Of a stretch of DNA of 51,216 nucleotides, positions 34,846 through 44,306 are shown in pieces. This stretch comes from an uncultured Anaeroplasma sp. (GTDB lineage: Bacteria > Bacillota_I > Bacilli_A > Acholeplasmatales > Anaeroplasmataceae): contig CAKQBG010000007.1 of the NCBI GenBank assembly GCA_934216145.1, positions 1 to 51,216 on the forward strand. The letters are read 5' to 3'. Every line of letters begins with the position of its first letter. The first letter of the stretch is position 1. The translations under genes were made by a program, and so were the position numbers. The notes under the pieces are model-generated. The model did not search any database. It saw only the letters and a list, made by a program, of their open reading frames with translations, and had not been told where the DNA came from.

Positions 34846-36681
34846 GTGTTTAACTTATTAGACATTAAAGATCCGTCATTTATAAAGGATTTATCTATCT
34901 CTGAGCTTAAAGAGTTAGCAAATGATATTAGAACCTTTTTAATTGAAAATATATCAAAAACAGGTGGTCATTTAAGTAGTAATTTGGGAGTTGTTGAGCT
35001 CACGATAGCTTTATATTATGTTTTTGATACGGATGTTACTGATTTATTATTTGATGTTGGACATCAATCATATGTTCATAAAATATTAACAGGCAGAGCG
35101 AAAGATTTCTCAACATTAAGACAATATGGTGGAATGTCTGGTTATATTTGTCGTAATGAATCAAAATATGATGTTTGGGAATCTGGACATTCCTCTACAT
35201 CTATTTCAGCTTTGTCAGGATTGATGTTGAAGGATGATAATAGAAGACAAATAGCGATTATTGGTGATTCTTCAATAATGAATGGTGTCGCACTTGAGGG
35301 TTTAAATTTTTTAGGACAAATCAAGGGGAAGAATCCAATTATTATTTTAAATGATAATAAGATGGGAATATCTAAATCAGTTGGTGCTCTATCTAATGTT
35401 TTTTCTAAGCTTAGAGGTACTGGATTTTATATTCATTTAAAGGCTTTTTGTAATAAAATATTCCCAAGACATTTTAATAATTTTTGTCATCAATTAAAAA
35501 GAGGTTTAAAGGGTTTAATTCAAAGAGATAATATTTTTGAAGATATGGGATTTGATTATTATGGTCCTTATGATGGAAATGATTTATCAGCATTAATTAG
35601 TATTTTAAATAGAATTAAGGAAAGAAATGAGCCTGTTGTTCTTCATGTTCTGACTAAGAAGGGGAAGGGCTATATTCCAAGTGAAGAGGATACTGAGGGA
35701 GATTTCCATGGCGTTTGTCCTTTTGATATTAAAACTGGTAAGTCTAAATGCTGTGATAATACAATGATTTCTTATTCTAAGGTTGTTGCTAACTATTTAG
35801 TAGAAAAGAGAAAAAAGGAAGAATTTGTTGTTATTACACCGGCAATGAAATCTGGAGCTAAGCTTCAGGAGTTTGCCAAGCTTTATCCAAAGGATTTTTA
35901 TGATGTTGGAATTGCTGAAGAGCATGCGGCTGTAATGAGTGCAGGATTAGCATTAGCTAAGAAGAATGTAGTTTTACTTATGTATTCAACATTCTCTCAA
36001 AGAGCTTATGATGAAATATTAAACGATATTGCTAGATCTGATTTTAAGGTTATTATTGGTATTGATAGAGCTGGTATTGTTGGTGAAGATGGTGCTACCC
36101 ATCAGGGTGTATATGATGTTTCTATGTTTATGGCTATGCCTAATATTGTTGTAACAATGCCAATGGATGATGAGGAAACATATGAGTTATTTAATTATGC
36201 ATTTACTCAAAATCATCCTATAGTTATTAGATATCCTAGAGGTTCTATTAAGAATAATCCTAATGTTGATTATTCTAAAATATGTAATTTTGAATGGACT
36301 ATTTTAAATCATGGTAATAAGGGTATAGTTATTAGTTATGGACCTGATGTATTGAGAATTAATAATATTGTTAAAGAAAATAATTTAGATGTTATGGTTG
36401 TTAATGCTAGATTTATTAAACCAATGGATACTAATTCGCTTAGAAAACTATTAGAGCTAAATATACCAATTTTAGTTGTAGAACAGCTTGTTAGATCTGG
36501 TACTTTATATCATAATATATTAGAATTTAAAGAGGAAAATTGTTTTAATAGTAGAGTATATACTCATTCCTTTGATTCTAATACTATTATTCCTTTTGGC
36601 CATATTAGTGATGTTTATGAGCATTATGGATTTAGTGATGATGAGATTTTAGAGGATATTAAAACTAAATTTAATCTATAA
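34846..36681 (+). CDS. dxs: 1-deoxy-D-xylulose-5-phosphate synthase
   Basis: First MEP-pathway enzyme: condenses pyruvate and glyceraldehyde 3-phosphate using thiamine diphosphate. The 611-residue protein has the N-terminal GGHLSSNLGVVELTIALYYVF, the ThDP motif GDSSIMNG...N, the FDVGHQSYVHKILTGR segment, the central transketolase domain with DVGIAEEHAA (catalytic Glu), and DGATHQGVYD. Start is GTG at 34846 after AGGTATGGTGA. It faces ispH-uppS across a shared terminator, so two pathway genes meet here. Confidence 0.96.
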   Translation: MFNLLDIKDPSFIKDLSISELKELANDIRTFLIENISKTGGHLSSNLGVVELTIALYYVFDTDVTDLLFDVGHQSYVHKILTGRAKDFSTLRQYGGMSGYICRNESKYDVWESGHSSTSISALSGLMLKDDNRRQIAIIGDSSIMNGVALEGLNFLGQIKGKNPIIILNDNKMGISKSVGALSNVFSKLRGTGFYIHLKAFCNKIFPRHFNNFCHQLKRGLKGLIQRDNIFEDMGFDYYGPYDGNDLSALISILNRIKERNEPVVLHVLTKKGKGYIPSEEDTEGDFHGVCPFDIKTGKSKCCDNTMISYSKVVANYLVEKRKKEEFVVITPAMKSGAKLQEFAKLYPKDFYDVGIAEEHAAVMSAGLALAKKNVVLLMYSTFSQRAYDEILNDIARSDFKVIIGIDRAGIVGEDGATHQGVYDVSMFMAMPNIVVTMPMDDEETYELFNYAFTQNHPIVIRYPRGSIKNNPNVDYSKICNFEWTILNHGNKGIVISYGPDVLRINNIVKENNLDVMVVNARFIKPMDTNSLRKLLELNIPILVVEQLVRSGTLYHNILEFKEENCFNSRVYTHSFDSNTIIPFGHISDVYEHYGFSDDEILEDIKTKFNL

Positions 36682-36714
36682 AAAAATGATACTGAAATTA
36701 GTATCATTTTTTTT
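36682..36714. terminator. Bidirectional terminator between dxs and ispH
   Basis: A perfect 12-bp stem (36682-36693 with 36700-36711), loop GAAATT, with A and T runs at the two ends. Confidence 0.9.
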
Positions 36715-36715
36715 G

Positions 36716-37579
36716 TTATTGTTTCTTTAAATAGTCTATTATTTCATCAACTATATAGCTAGGAGTAGAAGCACCTGAGGTAATAGACACACTATTAATT
36801 CCTTTTAAAGCTTCTTTATCTAGTGAAGCTAAATCCTCACATAATACAGTTTTAATATTAGCTATTTCGCTTGCTACTTTGGCAAGCTTTTTAGTATTAC
36901 TGCTTTTATTATCACCTACAACTATACATAAATCTACAGGCTTTTGATAGGCAACTGCTTCCTGTCTTATAGTTGTTGCGTTACATATTTTATCCTCTAT
37001 AATAGCATTAGGATATTTTTTCTTTATCTGATTAAATATATCTTTTATATCAAATAAAGATAGTGTTGTTTGATTAGTTACATAAATTTTATTATTATTG
37101 ATTGATAGATTATTAATATCATCCTGATTAGTAATAAAACTAATAGAATCTGATATTCCTAATACTCCTTCACATTCAGGATGTTTTTTAGTTCCAATAT
37201 AAATAATAGAATAACCATTATTTATATATTCTACTATTCTTTTATGAACAATTAAAACATTGCTACAGGTTGCATCTATTATATTTAAATTTTTTTCTTT
37301 TGCTCTTTCATAGATTTTGGGAGAAACACCATGTGCAGAAAATATTATTGTACCATTATCAATTTCATCTAAAAGCTCAAGCTTTGTTTTATTTTTATCA
37401 TCTAAAACAATTATGCCACTTTCTTTAATTTTATTAATAACATGAGTATTATGTATTATTTGACCTAATAAATAAATAGGTCTTTTAGTACTATTATCAT
37501 TAATAGCCTTATTAACAATATCTAATGCATGCTTAACTCCACCACAATAGCCTTGAGGTGTTATTTTATTTATTATCAT
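36716..37579 (-). CDS. ispH: 4-hydroxy-3-methylbut-2-enyl diphosphate reductase
   Basis: Last MEP-pathway step, giving IPP and DMAPP, with a [4Fe-4S] cluster. The 287-residue protein has the three cluster cysteines in GYCGGVKHAL (Cys13 region), DATCSNV and KICNATTIRQ, the SAHGVSP histidine motif and the SGASTPSYIVDE end. It overlaps uppS by four bases (ATGA) and is the last gene of the tmcAL-uppS-ispH transcript. Confidence 0.95.
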   Translation of the reverse strand: MIINKITPQGYCGGVKHALDIVNKAINDNSTKRPIYLLGQIIHNTHVINKIKESGIIVLDDKNKTKLELLDEIDNGTIIFSAHGVSPKIYERAKEKNLNIIDATCSNVLIVHKRIVEYINNGYSIIYIGTKKHPECEGVLGISDSISFITNQDDINNLSINNNKIYVTNQTTLSLFDIKDIFNQIKKKYPNAIIEDKICNATTIRQEAVAYQKPVDLCIVVGDNKSSNTKKLAKVASEIANIKTVLCEDLASLDKEALKGINSVSITSGASTPSYIVDEIIDYLKKQ

Positions 37580-38298
37580 TTCTTTAATCCGCCAAAGCGT
37601 CTATCACGTGATTGATAATCTATTATGGCTTTTTCTAATTCCTTTTTATCAAAATCAGGCCATAATATATCAGTGAAGTATAATTCAGAATAAGCTAATT
37701 GCCATAATAGGAAGTTAGAAATTCTTAATTCTCCTGATGTTCTAATTAATAAATCAAGTGGTGGTAAATCCTTTGTAAATAAATGATTTCCTATAGTTTC
37801 TTCAGTAATATCATCTATATTTAATGTACCATTTTTAACCTCAGTAGCTATTTCCTTTACAGCTGTTGTTATTTCATCATAGCTACCATAATCAATACAT
37901 AATGTTAGAGTAATACCAGTATGGTCCTTTGTTGATTCCTCTAGATCATTTAGCATTTCAAGGAATTCAGGTGATAATCTATCACGTCTACCTATAGCTT
38001 GAATTTTCGCTCTAGAATTAACAATATCCTTATGATATTTTTTTAGAAATCTAATAGGTGCAGTCATAATATAATTTACTTCATCCTGTGGTCTTTTCCA
38101 GTTTTCAGTTGAAAAGCAGAATACAGTTAAATATTTAATACCAAAATCAAGACAAGCAGTAGTGATATCCTTAATATTAAATGCTCCCTTTCTATGACCA
38201 AGTGTTCTTGGAAGCATTCTTTTTTTGGCCCATCTACCATTACCATCTAATATTATCGCAATGTGATTTGGAATTCTTTCTGGATTAATTTTTGTCAT
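37576..38298 (-). CDS. uppS: Isoprenyl transferase (undecaprenyl diphosphate synthase)
   Basis: Makes the C55 lipid carrier for peptidoglycan and other cell-wall polymers from IPP and FPP. The 240-residue protein has HIAIILDGNGRWAKKR (catalytic Asp), GHRKGA, FSTENWKRP, and the RTSGELRISNFLLWQLAYSE and late acidic/Arg segment. It overlaps tmcAL by 14 bases upstream and ispH by four downstream. No cdsA or dxr, the usual partners, is in the window. Confidence 0.96.
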   Translation of the reverse strand: MTKINPERIPNHIAIILDGNGRWAKKRMLPRTLGHRKGAFNIKDITTACLDFGIKYLTVFCFSTENWKRPQDEVNYIMTAPIRFLKKYHKDIVNSRAKIQAIGRRDRLSPEFLEMLNDLEESTKDHTGITLTLCIDYGSYDEITTAVKEIATEVKNGTLNIDDITEETIGNHLFTKDLPPLDLLIRTSGELRISNFLLWQLAYSELYFTDILWPDFDKKELEKAIIDYQSRDRRFGGLKK

Positions 38299-39385
38299 TT
38301 TTTTCTCCTCTTAATGGACCCCTTTGTTCTAACTCTAATAAATTAGTATTATAAATTGAATCTAATATTTTACTAATCTTTAATTCTATTGCTAAAGCCA
38401 AGTGGTCAGTATTTTTTATATTTGTATATATTTTTATATCCTTTTTTATTTTATTTAAATAATCTTTTCCTATATCATTAAAACCTAATACTCTAATAAA
38501 AGAAATATCATTATTTAATATTTCATTTGTATCAGTCTTAGTGATATTCATAAGAATATATATAAGCATTCTTTTTATTCTAGTATGAGAATATTTTTTA
38601 TTAGATAAATATTCTATAAGCTCTTCTAAGGAATTAATATTATCTATAGTTAAAAGTCTATTTTCTATTCCTTCATCAACCATAAATATATTTTTAAGCT
38701 CATTATTACTAGAGGATAATAGTTTATATTTAATAAAAGGAAATAATATCTTTTCATCTAGTATATTATTATTTTCATAAACAAATTTTGGACAATATTG
38801 TTTAATTTTATCTAAATTATATCTAATTGAGGTAGCAGAAGCAATATCATCTGATTCTAATTCTTTAGAGTTATAGCTAGATTTAATTCTTTTTATAGTT
38901 TTAAGTTCTATTTTATAGTTCTTATCTTTTATTCTTTTATAATAAAAATAGCCTAATAAATCATTAGAAGAAAAGGGATATTTATTTAATGTATTTCTCT
39001 TTAAGGATGTGGAATTATCTATACTTATATTAGTTTCATTTTTATAGCATTTTTCATATAATTCAATATTATTTTCTTCACTGCCAATCCATATTTCATC
39101 AACATTTGCTAGATTTAAAAAATCAACAGTGTTATTCGCAAATATATCAGCTCTTTCAAGAGTATACATAAAGGGAAGCTCTAATACTATATCACTTCCA
39201 AGCATTAATACTTGATTAGCTTTAGCAAATTTATCATATATAGATAAGTCCCCACGCATAGTAAAAGATGAGGATATTATTGTTATAATTAAATCAGGAT
39301 TTGCTAGTCTTTTAACCTCTTCAAAATGGTATAGATGTCCATTATGAAGAGGATTATATTCAGCAATAATACCTATTTTTTTCAA
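38285..39385 (-). CDS. tmcAL: tRNA(Met) cytidine acetate ligase
   Basis: Uses ATP and acetate to form N4-acetylcytidine at the wobble base of elongator tRNA-Met (Bacillus YlbM). The 366-residue protein has the nucleotidyltransferase start GIIAEYNPLHNGHLYH (HxGH), a MRGDLSIYDKFAKANQVLMLG segment, LPFMYTLERADIFA and the late ATSIRYN. Start after a TTATCACC-complement site (GGTGATAA). First of the three-gene transcript with uppS and ispH. Somewhat shorter than Bacillus YlbM (about 415). Confidence 0.92.
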   Translation of the reverse strand: MKKIGIIAEYNPLHNGHLYHFEEVKRLANPDLIITIISSSFTMRGDLSIYDKFAKANQVLMLGSDIVLELPFMYTLERADIFANNTVDFLNLANVDEIWIGSEENNIELYEKCYKNETNISIDNSTSLKRNTLNKYPFSSNDLLGYFYYKRIKDKNYKIELKTIKRIKSSYNSKELESDDIASATSIRYNLDKIKQYCPKFVYENNNILDEKILFPFIKYKLLSSSNNELKNIFMVDEGIENRLLTIDNINSLEELIEYLSNKKYSHTRIKRMLIYILMNITKTDTNEILNNDISFIRVLGFNDIGKDYLNKIKKDIKIYTNIKNTDHLALAIELKISKILDSIYNTNLLELEQRGPLRGEKNDKN

Positions 39386-39393
39386 TTTATCAC

Positions 39394-40197
39394 CTACATT
39401 GCATAATTTAAAATAGCATATGCAACTCCTGAATGCTCATTATCAAGAGTTATTTTATTAGCTTTTTCCTTTACCTCTTTAAATGCATTCTCCATAGCAA
39501 CACCTATACCAGCAACTTCAATCATAGGTAGATCATTTCCAGCATCACCTATTGCCATAACCTCATCTAAGGAGATGTTTAAATAGTTAGCTAGTGCAGT
39601 AAGAGCGTGTCCTTTATGAGTTGATTTATTTAGAAATTCTAAGAAAATCTTAGAGCTTCTTACCATTGAATATTTTTCTACATAGCTTTTATTAACTAAT
39701 GGAATGATTTTTGTAATATTTTCATCACTATCAACCATCATTGCCTTTAAAAATTCATCATTATCATTTATGGTATTAAAATCAAATAAATGGTCCTCTA
39801 CATGATTAATTGTTGATTCAACATCAGTATAAGGGTTATGCTTAGGAGTAATTAGCTCTTCATTTTTTCTAAATGCATGAAAATTAACATTTAATCTTAA
39901 GGATTCATTATATAATGCTTTAACATCAGAACCATTTATTGTTGATGAAAATATTATTTTCTCAGTTCCTACATTATATACCTTCGCACCATTATAGATT
40001 ATTACATAGTCTTCAGTTGTGGTTAAATTTAATTGTTCAAGGATAGGTTTAACACCACTGATTGGTCTTCCTGTAGCGATTACTACCTTGATTCCCTTTT
40101 CTTTAGCTTTTTTTATTGCGTCTATATTTTCTTTAGATATGTTTTTTTTAGCATCAAATAATGTACCATCTAAGTCTATTGCAATTAATTTAATCAT
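39394..40197 (-). CDS. Cof-type HAD-IIB family phosphatase
   Basis: The 267-residue protein has HAD motif I DLDGTLF (nucleophile Asp8 and acid Asp10), motif II ATGRP, and motifs III/IV ending in GDAGNDLPMIEVAGIGVAMENA, with an inserted type IIB cap (about 85-185). Such enzymes dephosphorylate sugar phosphates, FMN or PLP; the substrate is unknown. Start follows AGGTGAT. Eight bases separate it from tmcAL, so they are probably one operon. Confidence 0.92.
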   Translation of the reverse strand: MIKLIAIDLDGTLFDAKKNISKENIDAIKKAKEKGIKVVIATGRPISGVKPILEQLNLTTTEDYVIIYNGAKVYNVGTEKIIFSSTINGSDVKALYNESLRLNVNFHAFRKNEELITPKHNPYTDVESTINHVEDHLFDFNTINDNDEFLKAMMVDSDENITKIIPLVNKSYVEKYSMVRSSKIFLEFLNKSTHKGHALTALANYLNISLDEVMAIGDAGNDLPMIEVAGIGVAMENAFKEVKEKANKITLDNEHSGVAYAILNYAM

Positions 40198-40286
40198 AAT
40201 ATCACCTAGTCCATTATAGCATATTATGGAAAAAAGTGGATAATAAATTGTTTTTTATTATTAATACTATTATTGAGGTGAAAAGG

Positions 40287-41285
40287 ATGAAAAGAATTAT
40301 CATTTCAATATTTATTTTTATAGCATTTATTTTTGGAATTCAAATAAAAGCTTATGATTTAAGCAAAAATGATAAGGTTTATGTTGGTGGAGAAGCAATA
40401 GGAATTAAGCTTCATAATGGTATTGAGGTTGTCGGAACATTTGGAGTTACAAATAATAATAAAATCTATAAGCCATGGGATAAAACAGGACTTAGAGAAG
40501 GGGATTATATTGTATCCTTATATAATAAAGAGGTTTGGACAAAAGAGGATTTATTACAAGTATTAACTGTTGTTAGCGATAAAGAAATACCTATTCAATA
40601 TAGAAGAGGAACAAATATAATTACCTCAACAATTACTCCTGCTAAAACGGTTAATGGTTATTCATTAGGCTTATATATAAAGGATAGTATTCAAGGTGTA
40701 GGGACATTAACATATTATATTAAAGATGCGAATATATTCGGAAGCTTAGGACATAAAATAACTGATAATAGTTTTATTGATGGTGAAATTTATAAGGCTG
40801 AAATTACAGGAATTGTTATGCCTACTAGAAATCAAGCTGGAGAAAAGCAAGCTAGAATTGTAGGAAAGCCTATTGGAAGTATTAGTAAAAATACTAATAG
40901 TGGTGTTCATGGCGTTACTAATAGTCGATTTAATAATGATAGTTTACTTGAGATTCCCTTTAATACTAGAGATAATGTTCATTTAGGAAAGGCTACAATT
41001 AAAACCTGTATTGATGGAGTGAATGTTGAGGATTTTGATGTAGAGATAATTGGATTAGAGCATCAGGATGAAAAGGCTGTTAAGGGAATTACTCTACGTG
41101 TAACAGATGAAGAGCTATTAAAGAAAACTGGTGGAATAGTTCAAGGAATGTCTGGTAGCCCAATAATTCAGGATGGGGCATTAATTGGGGCAGTAACCCA
41201 TGTTTCACTTAAGGATAGTACATTGGGATATGGTATTTATATTGAATGGATGTTTCAGGATATGGGGATTACTATTGTTGAATAA
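40287..41285 (+). CDS. spoIVB: SpoIVB-like serine peptidase (PDZ + S55 domain)
   Basis: In Bacillus, SpoIVB is made in the forespore, exported, and triggers cleavage of pro-sigma-K. The 332-residue protein has an N-terminal membrane/signal segment (about 4-22), a PDZ-like region (about 45-115, including GLREGDYIVSLYNKEV), and an S55 peptidase domain with NIFGSLGHKI (catalytic His) and VQGMSGSPIIQDGALIGAVTHV (catalytic Ser). The start is at 40287 after GAGGTGAAAAGG; the frame open from 40236 has no ribosome site. It stands alone. It implies sporulation, or recent loss of it. Confidence 0.88.
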   Translation: MKRIIISIFIFIAFIFGIQIKAYDLSKNDKVYVGGEAIGIKLHNGIEVVGTFGVTNNNKIYKPWDKTGLREGDYIVSLYNKEVWTKEDLLQVLTVVSDKEIPIQYRRGTNIITSTITPAKTVNGYSLGLYIKDSIQGVGTLTYYIKDANIFGSLGHKITDNSFIDGEIYKAEITGIVMPTRNQAGEKQARIVGKPIGSISKNTNSGVHGVTNSRFNNDSLLEIPFNTRDNVHLGKATIKTCIDGVNVEDFDVEIIGLEHQDEKAVKGITLRVTDEELLKKTGGIVQGMSGSPIIQDGALIGAVTHVSLKDSTLGYGIYIEWMFQDMGITIVE

Positions 41286-41290
41286 ATAAA

Positions 41291-41313
41291 AAAAGAGGTC
41301 TTTTGACCTCTTT
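41291..41313. terminator. Terminator between spoIVB and the small membrane protein
   Basis: AAAGAGGTC (41292-41300) pairs perfectly with GACCTCTTT (41305-41313), TTTT loop. The A run to its left gives a strong T tail for the minus-strand gene; the plus-strand tail is weaker. Confidence 0.8.
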
Positions 41314-41323
41314 ATAATTATAA

Positions 41324-41512
41324 TTATAGGTTATTGATTATTGCCATTATTAACGCAAATAAGCCACCAAAGCACATTACGAATGAAAGCACGAAAATTA
41401 TTATTTTACCCCAAACTGTATTTACTGGATTGCCGTAAGTACTCTTTTTTTCTTTTTTATTTTTAGTATCATTTTTCTTACTATTATAATTATTATATTT
41501 CTTGTTAGCCAT
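41324..41512 (-). CDS. Small single-pass membrane protein, unknown function
   Basis: A 62-residue protein with a basic, Asn/Lys-rich N-terminus (about 1-28) and one membrane helix (about 36-58). The start is ATG 41512, five bases after AGGTGA; the in-frame GTG at 41521 overlaps that site. It resembles in layout the short DUF4044-like membrane proteins of Firmicutes, but I do not recognise the family with confidence. Confidence 0.65.
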   Translation of the reverse strand: MANKKYNNYNSKKNDTKNKKEKKSTYGNPVNTVWGKIIIFVLSFVMCFGGLFALIMAIINNL

Positions 41513-41593
41513 ACTCTTCACCTACTTAATAAAAAATGTTATAATTAAAACACATTAATTATATAATAATTTGCTGTAAAAAGGAAGAAGAAA

Positions 41594-42790
41594 ATGGAAA
41601 AAAAGGAAAATCATGTTAAAATAATATTTCATATTGATATGAATCAGTTCTTTTGTTCTGTAGCATGTATCCTAGATCCATCACTTAGAGGAAAGGCTTT
41701 TGCGATAGGAAGAGAAAATACTTATAAGGGTGTTATTTCTACTGCGAGCTACGAAGCAAGAAAATATGGAATTAATTCAGCTATGCCACTTAGTGAGGCT
41801 TATCAAAGGCTTCCATCATTAATTGTTGTTAATCCTAGCTATAAGATATATGTAGAATATCATAATAAATTTATTAATATAATTAAAAGCTATACTAACA
41901 TTATAGAGGTTGCAAGTATAGATGAATTATATGCTGATATGACGGAGGTATCTAAATCTCGTCATCCTGTTGTTTTAGCTAAGGAGATTCAAGCAAGATT
42001 GCTTGAGGAATTATCACTTTCCTGTTCTATTGGAATAGCTCCGACACTATTTTTAGCTAAAATGGCTTCTGATATTAAAAAACCATTAGGTGTTACAGTA
42101 TTAAGAAAAAGAGATGTATCTAATATATTATATCCTTTATCTGTTAAGGATATATTTGGTATCGGAAAGAAAACATATCCTAAGCTTATAGATAATGGAA
42201 TAGAAACTATTGGGGATTTTATGAATCCTATTAATAAGGATAAAATAATTTATTTAGTAGGTGAGAATACCTTTTATTATGCTTATAATCATATATTAGG
42301 TAATTCTTCAAATAAGGTAATACCTGATAGATATAGTGAATCTAATAGTATTTCAACATCTATTACGTTTGATGTTTTTAAAACGACTATAGATGAAGTT
42401 ATATATGAGGAAAGAAGATTAACAAGAGAACTACATAATAAGCTTATAAAGGATAAATATATGACTAGAGGTGTTGCGATAACACTAAGGGATGGTAATT
42501 TTCAAACTATAACTAGAAGAATTACTCTTGAGGATTATTCTGATGATTTTTATGAATTATTTGAGGCAGTTGTAGAATTAGTCGAGGAAAATTTTAATCC
42601 TGAAAAGCAGTATAGATTAGTTGGAGTTGGTTTTTTAGGGCTTGTTGATAAGGGAAGTCTTCCAAAGGAATATAATCTTTTTACTTTGACTGATATTAAT
42701 GAAAAAGAGGATTCTATTAATTCTCTTATTAAAGAAATGCAAAGAAAGTATGGAGAAAAGGCGTTATTTAGAAAAAGAAATGAAAAATAA
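41594..42790 (+). CDS. dinB: DNA polymerase IV (Y-family)
   Basis: Low-fidelity translesion polymerase. The 398-residue protein has the catalytic FHIDMNQFFCSV (first Asp), YEARKYGINSAMP, and ASIDELYAD (second Asp/Glu), the thumb with IFGIGKKTYPKL helix-hairpin-helix, and a C-terminal little-finger domain to about 390. No beta-clamp motif was checked. AAAGGAAG precedes the ATG. No LexA box was recognised upstream; two TATAAT-like boxes lie at 41540 and 41562. Confidence 0.92.
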   Translation: MEKKENHVKIIFHIDMNQFFCSVACILDPSLRGKAFAIGRENTYKGVISTASYEARKYGINSAMPLSEAYQRLPSLIVVNPSYKIYVEYHNKFINIIKSYTNIIEVASIDELYADMTEVSKSRHPVVLAKEIQARLLEELSLSCSIGIAPTLFLAKMASDIKKPLGVTVLRKRDVSNILYPLSVKDIFGIGKKTYPKLIDNGIETIGDFMNPINKDKIIYLVGENTFYYAYNHILGNSSNKVIPDRYSESNSISTSITFDVFKTTIDEVIYEERRLTRELHNKLIKDKYMTRGVAITLRDGNFQTITRRITLEDYSDDFYELFEAVVELVEENFNPEKQYRLVGVGFLGLVDKGSLPKEYNLFTLTDINEKEDSINSLIKEMQRKYGEKALFRKRNEK

Positions 42791-42853
42791 AAATATTTCT
42801 TGTAAAATAATAAATTAAATGATAATATTTAAAAATGTTTGGAGGTAGGAAAG

Positions 42854-44185
42854 ATGATTTTTGATGGAATTGAATTTAAAGATTATATTGTTAGAGCATT
42901 AAATGACTTAAAGTTTAAGGAATTTACAGAGGTTCAAAAGGCTGTATTTTCTAATTTAAATAATAATAAAAATATATTAGCTAAATCAAAAACCGGAAGT
43001 GGTAAAACCCATGCCTTTTTACTTCCAATATTTCAGGATTTAGATGAGGATGATTATAAGATTCAAGCAACTATAGTAGCGCCTACTAAGGAGCTTGCGA
43101 TGCAAATATATAAGGTTAGTCAGCATATTGCTTCTTTTTCAGATAAGAAGATTAATATAAAGCTATATTGTGGTGGTACTGATAGAAATAGAGAAATTGA
43201 GAAGCTTAATAATAATATGCCTCAAATAGTTATTGGTACTCCTGGTAAGATTAAGGATCTAGCGATTGATGAAAATGCTTTAAAGATTTATACTTCAAAG
43301 TATTTTGTTGTAGATGAAGTGGATATGACATTTGAAGAGGGCTTTGCTTCTGATTTAGATTTAATTAGCGCAGTAGCTACTAATGCTAGAATGATGTTCT
43401 TTTCAGCTACAGTTGCTGAAAAAATACTTCCTTATTTAAAGAAGTATATGACAAATGTTGAATTTATTGATATTAATAATACTAATGATACTAGGATTGA
43501 TCATATTTGGATTCCTTTAAAGCATAAGGAAAGATTTGATGTTTTAGTTGATTTATTAAATACAATGCAACCTTATTTTTGTATTATTTTCGCTAATAAA
43601 AAGGAAACTGTAATTGAGCTTGCGAAGAATTTAACTCAGGCTGGATATTTCGTTGGAATGATGCATGGAGATTTATCACCAAGAGAAAGAAAAAAAGTTT
43701 TACAGGGATGTAGAAATCTAGATTATCAATATTTAGTTGCTACTGATTTGGCAGCTAGAGGAATTGATATTGATGGTGTTACTCATATCATTAATTATGA
43801 ATTACCTAGAGATTATGAATTTTATATGCATAGAAGTGGTAGAACTGGTCGTATGCATAAGGATGGTATTGTTTATTCGTTATATGAGGATTTAGATAAT
43901 ACATATTTAGATAATCTAGCTAAGAAGGGTGTAAAGCCTTTATATTTTGAAATAAAGAATAAGGAGCTTGTTCCTTATAAGGGGAGAAACACTAGAGCTG
44001 ATAGAGTTAAACCTACAACTAATTATCAATTAGAGGCTTCTAAATATATTCCTAAGGCAAAGAAGGTTACTCCAGGCTATAAGAAAAAGCGTCAAGCTTT
44101 AATTGATGATTTAGCTGAGAGATTAAAGAAAAACGATCAAAAGAAAAAGAAAAGAAGAAGACCTACAAATAATAATAATAGATAA
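42854..44185 (+). CDS. DEAD-box family RNA helicase with DEVD motif II
   Basis: The 443-residue helicase has the Q motif (FTEVQKAV), Walker A KSKTGSGKT, PTKELA, TPGK, motif II VDEVD in place of VDEAD, FSAT, the C-terminal RecA domain with LVATDLAARGIDI and HRSGRTGR, and a basic Lys/Arg/Asn tail (about 415-443). Cold-shock CshB-like helicases are the nearest in size. Motif II still keeps Asp-Glu and the final Asp, so ATPase activity is expected. The start is 42854 after GGAGGTAGG. The target RNA is unknown. Confidence 0.9.
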   Translation: MIFDGIEFKDYIVRALNDLKFKEFTEVQKAVFSNLNNNKNILAKSKTGSGKTHAFLLPIFQDLDEDDYKIQATIVAPTKELAMQIYKVSQHIASFSDKKINIKLYCGGTDRNREIEKLNNNMPQIVIGTPGKIKDLAIDENALKIYTSKYFVVDEVDMTFEEGFASDLDLISAVATNARMMFFSATVAEKILPYLKKYMTNVEFIDINNTNDTRIDHIWIPLKHKERFDVLVDLLNTMQPYFCIIFANKKETVIELAKNLTQAGYFVGMMHGDLSPRERKKVLQGCRNLDYQYLVATDLAARGIDIDGVTHIINYELPRDYEFYMHRSGRTGRMHKDGIVYSLYEDLDNTYLDNLAKKGVKPLYFEIKNKELVPYKGRNTRADRVKPTTNYQLEASKYIPKAKKVTPGYKKKRQALIDDLAERLKKNDQKKKKRRRPTNNNNR

Positions 44186-44227
44186 AACAAAAAAACTAAG
44201 AGATTATCTCCTAGTTTTAGTGTACTA

Positions 44228-44253
44228 AAAGACTGTGAAATCAGTCTTTTTTT
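44228..44253 (+). terminator. Terminator of the DEAD-box helicase gene
   Basis: AAAGACTG (44228-44235) pairs with CAGTCTTT (44242-44249), followed by a T run. An extra stem AAAACTA/TAGTTTT lies just before it at about 44192-44218. Confidence 0.85.
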
Positions 44254-44255
44254 AG

Positions 44256-44298
44256 TAAATAAAAAGGGCTGTAATAATCATTAGAGAATATTACAGCC
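44256..44298 (-). terminator. Terminator of glgA-glgC
   Basis: On the minus strand GGCTGTAATA (44289-44298) pairs with TATTACAGCC (44267-44276) and is followed by a T-rich tract (44256-44265). It ends eight bases from the glgC stop. Confidence 0.8.
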
Positions 44299-44306
44299 AT
44301 TATGTT

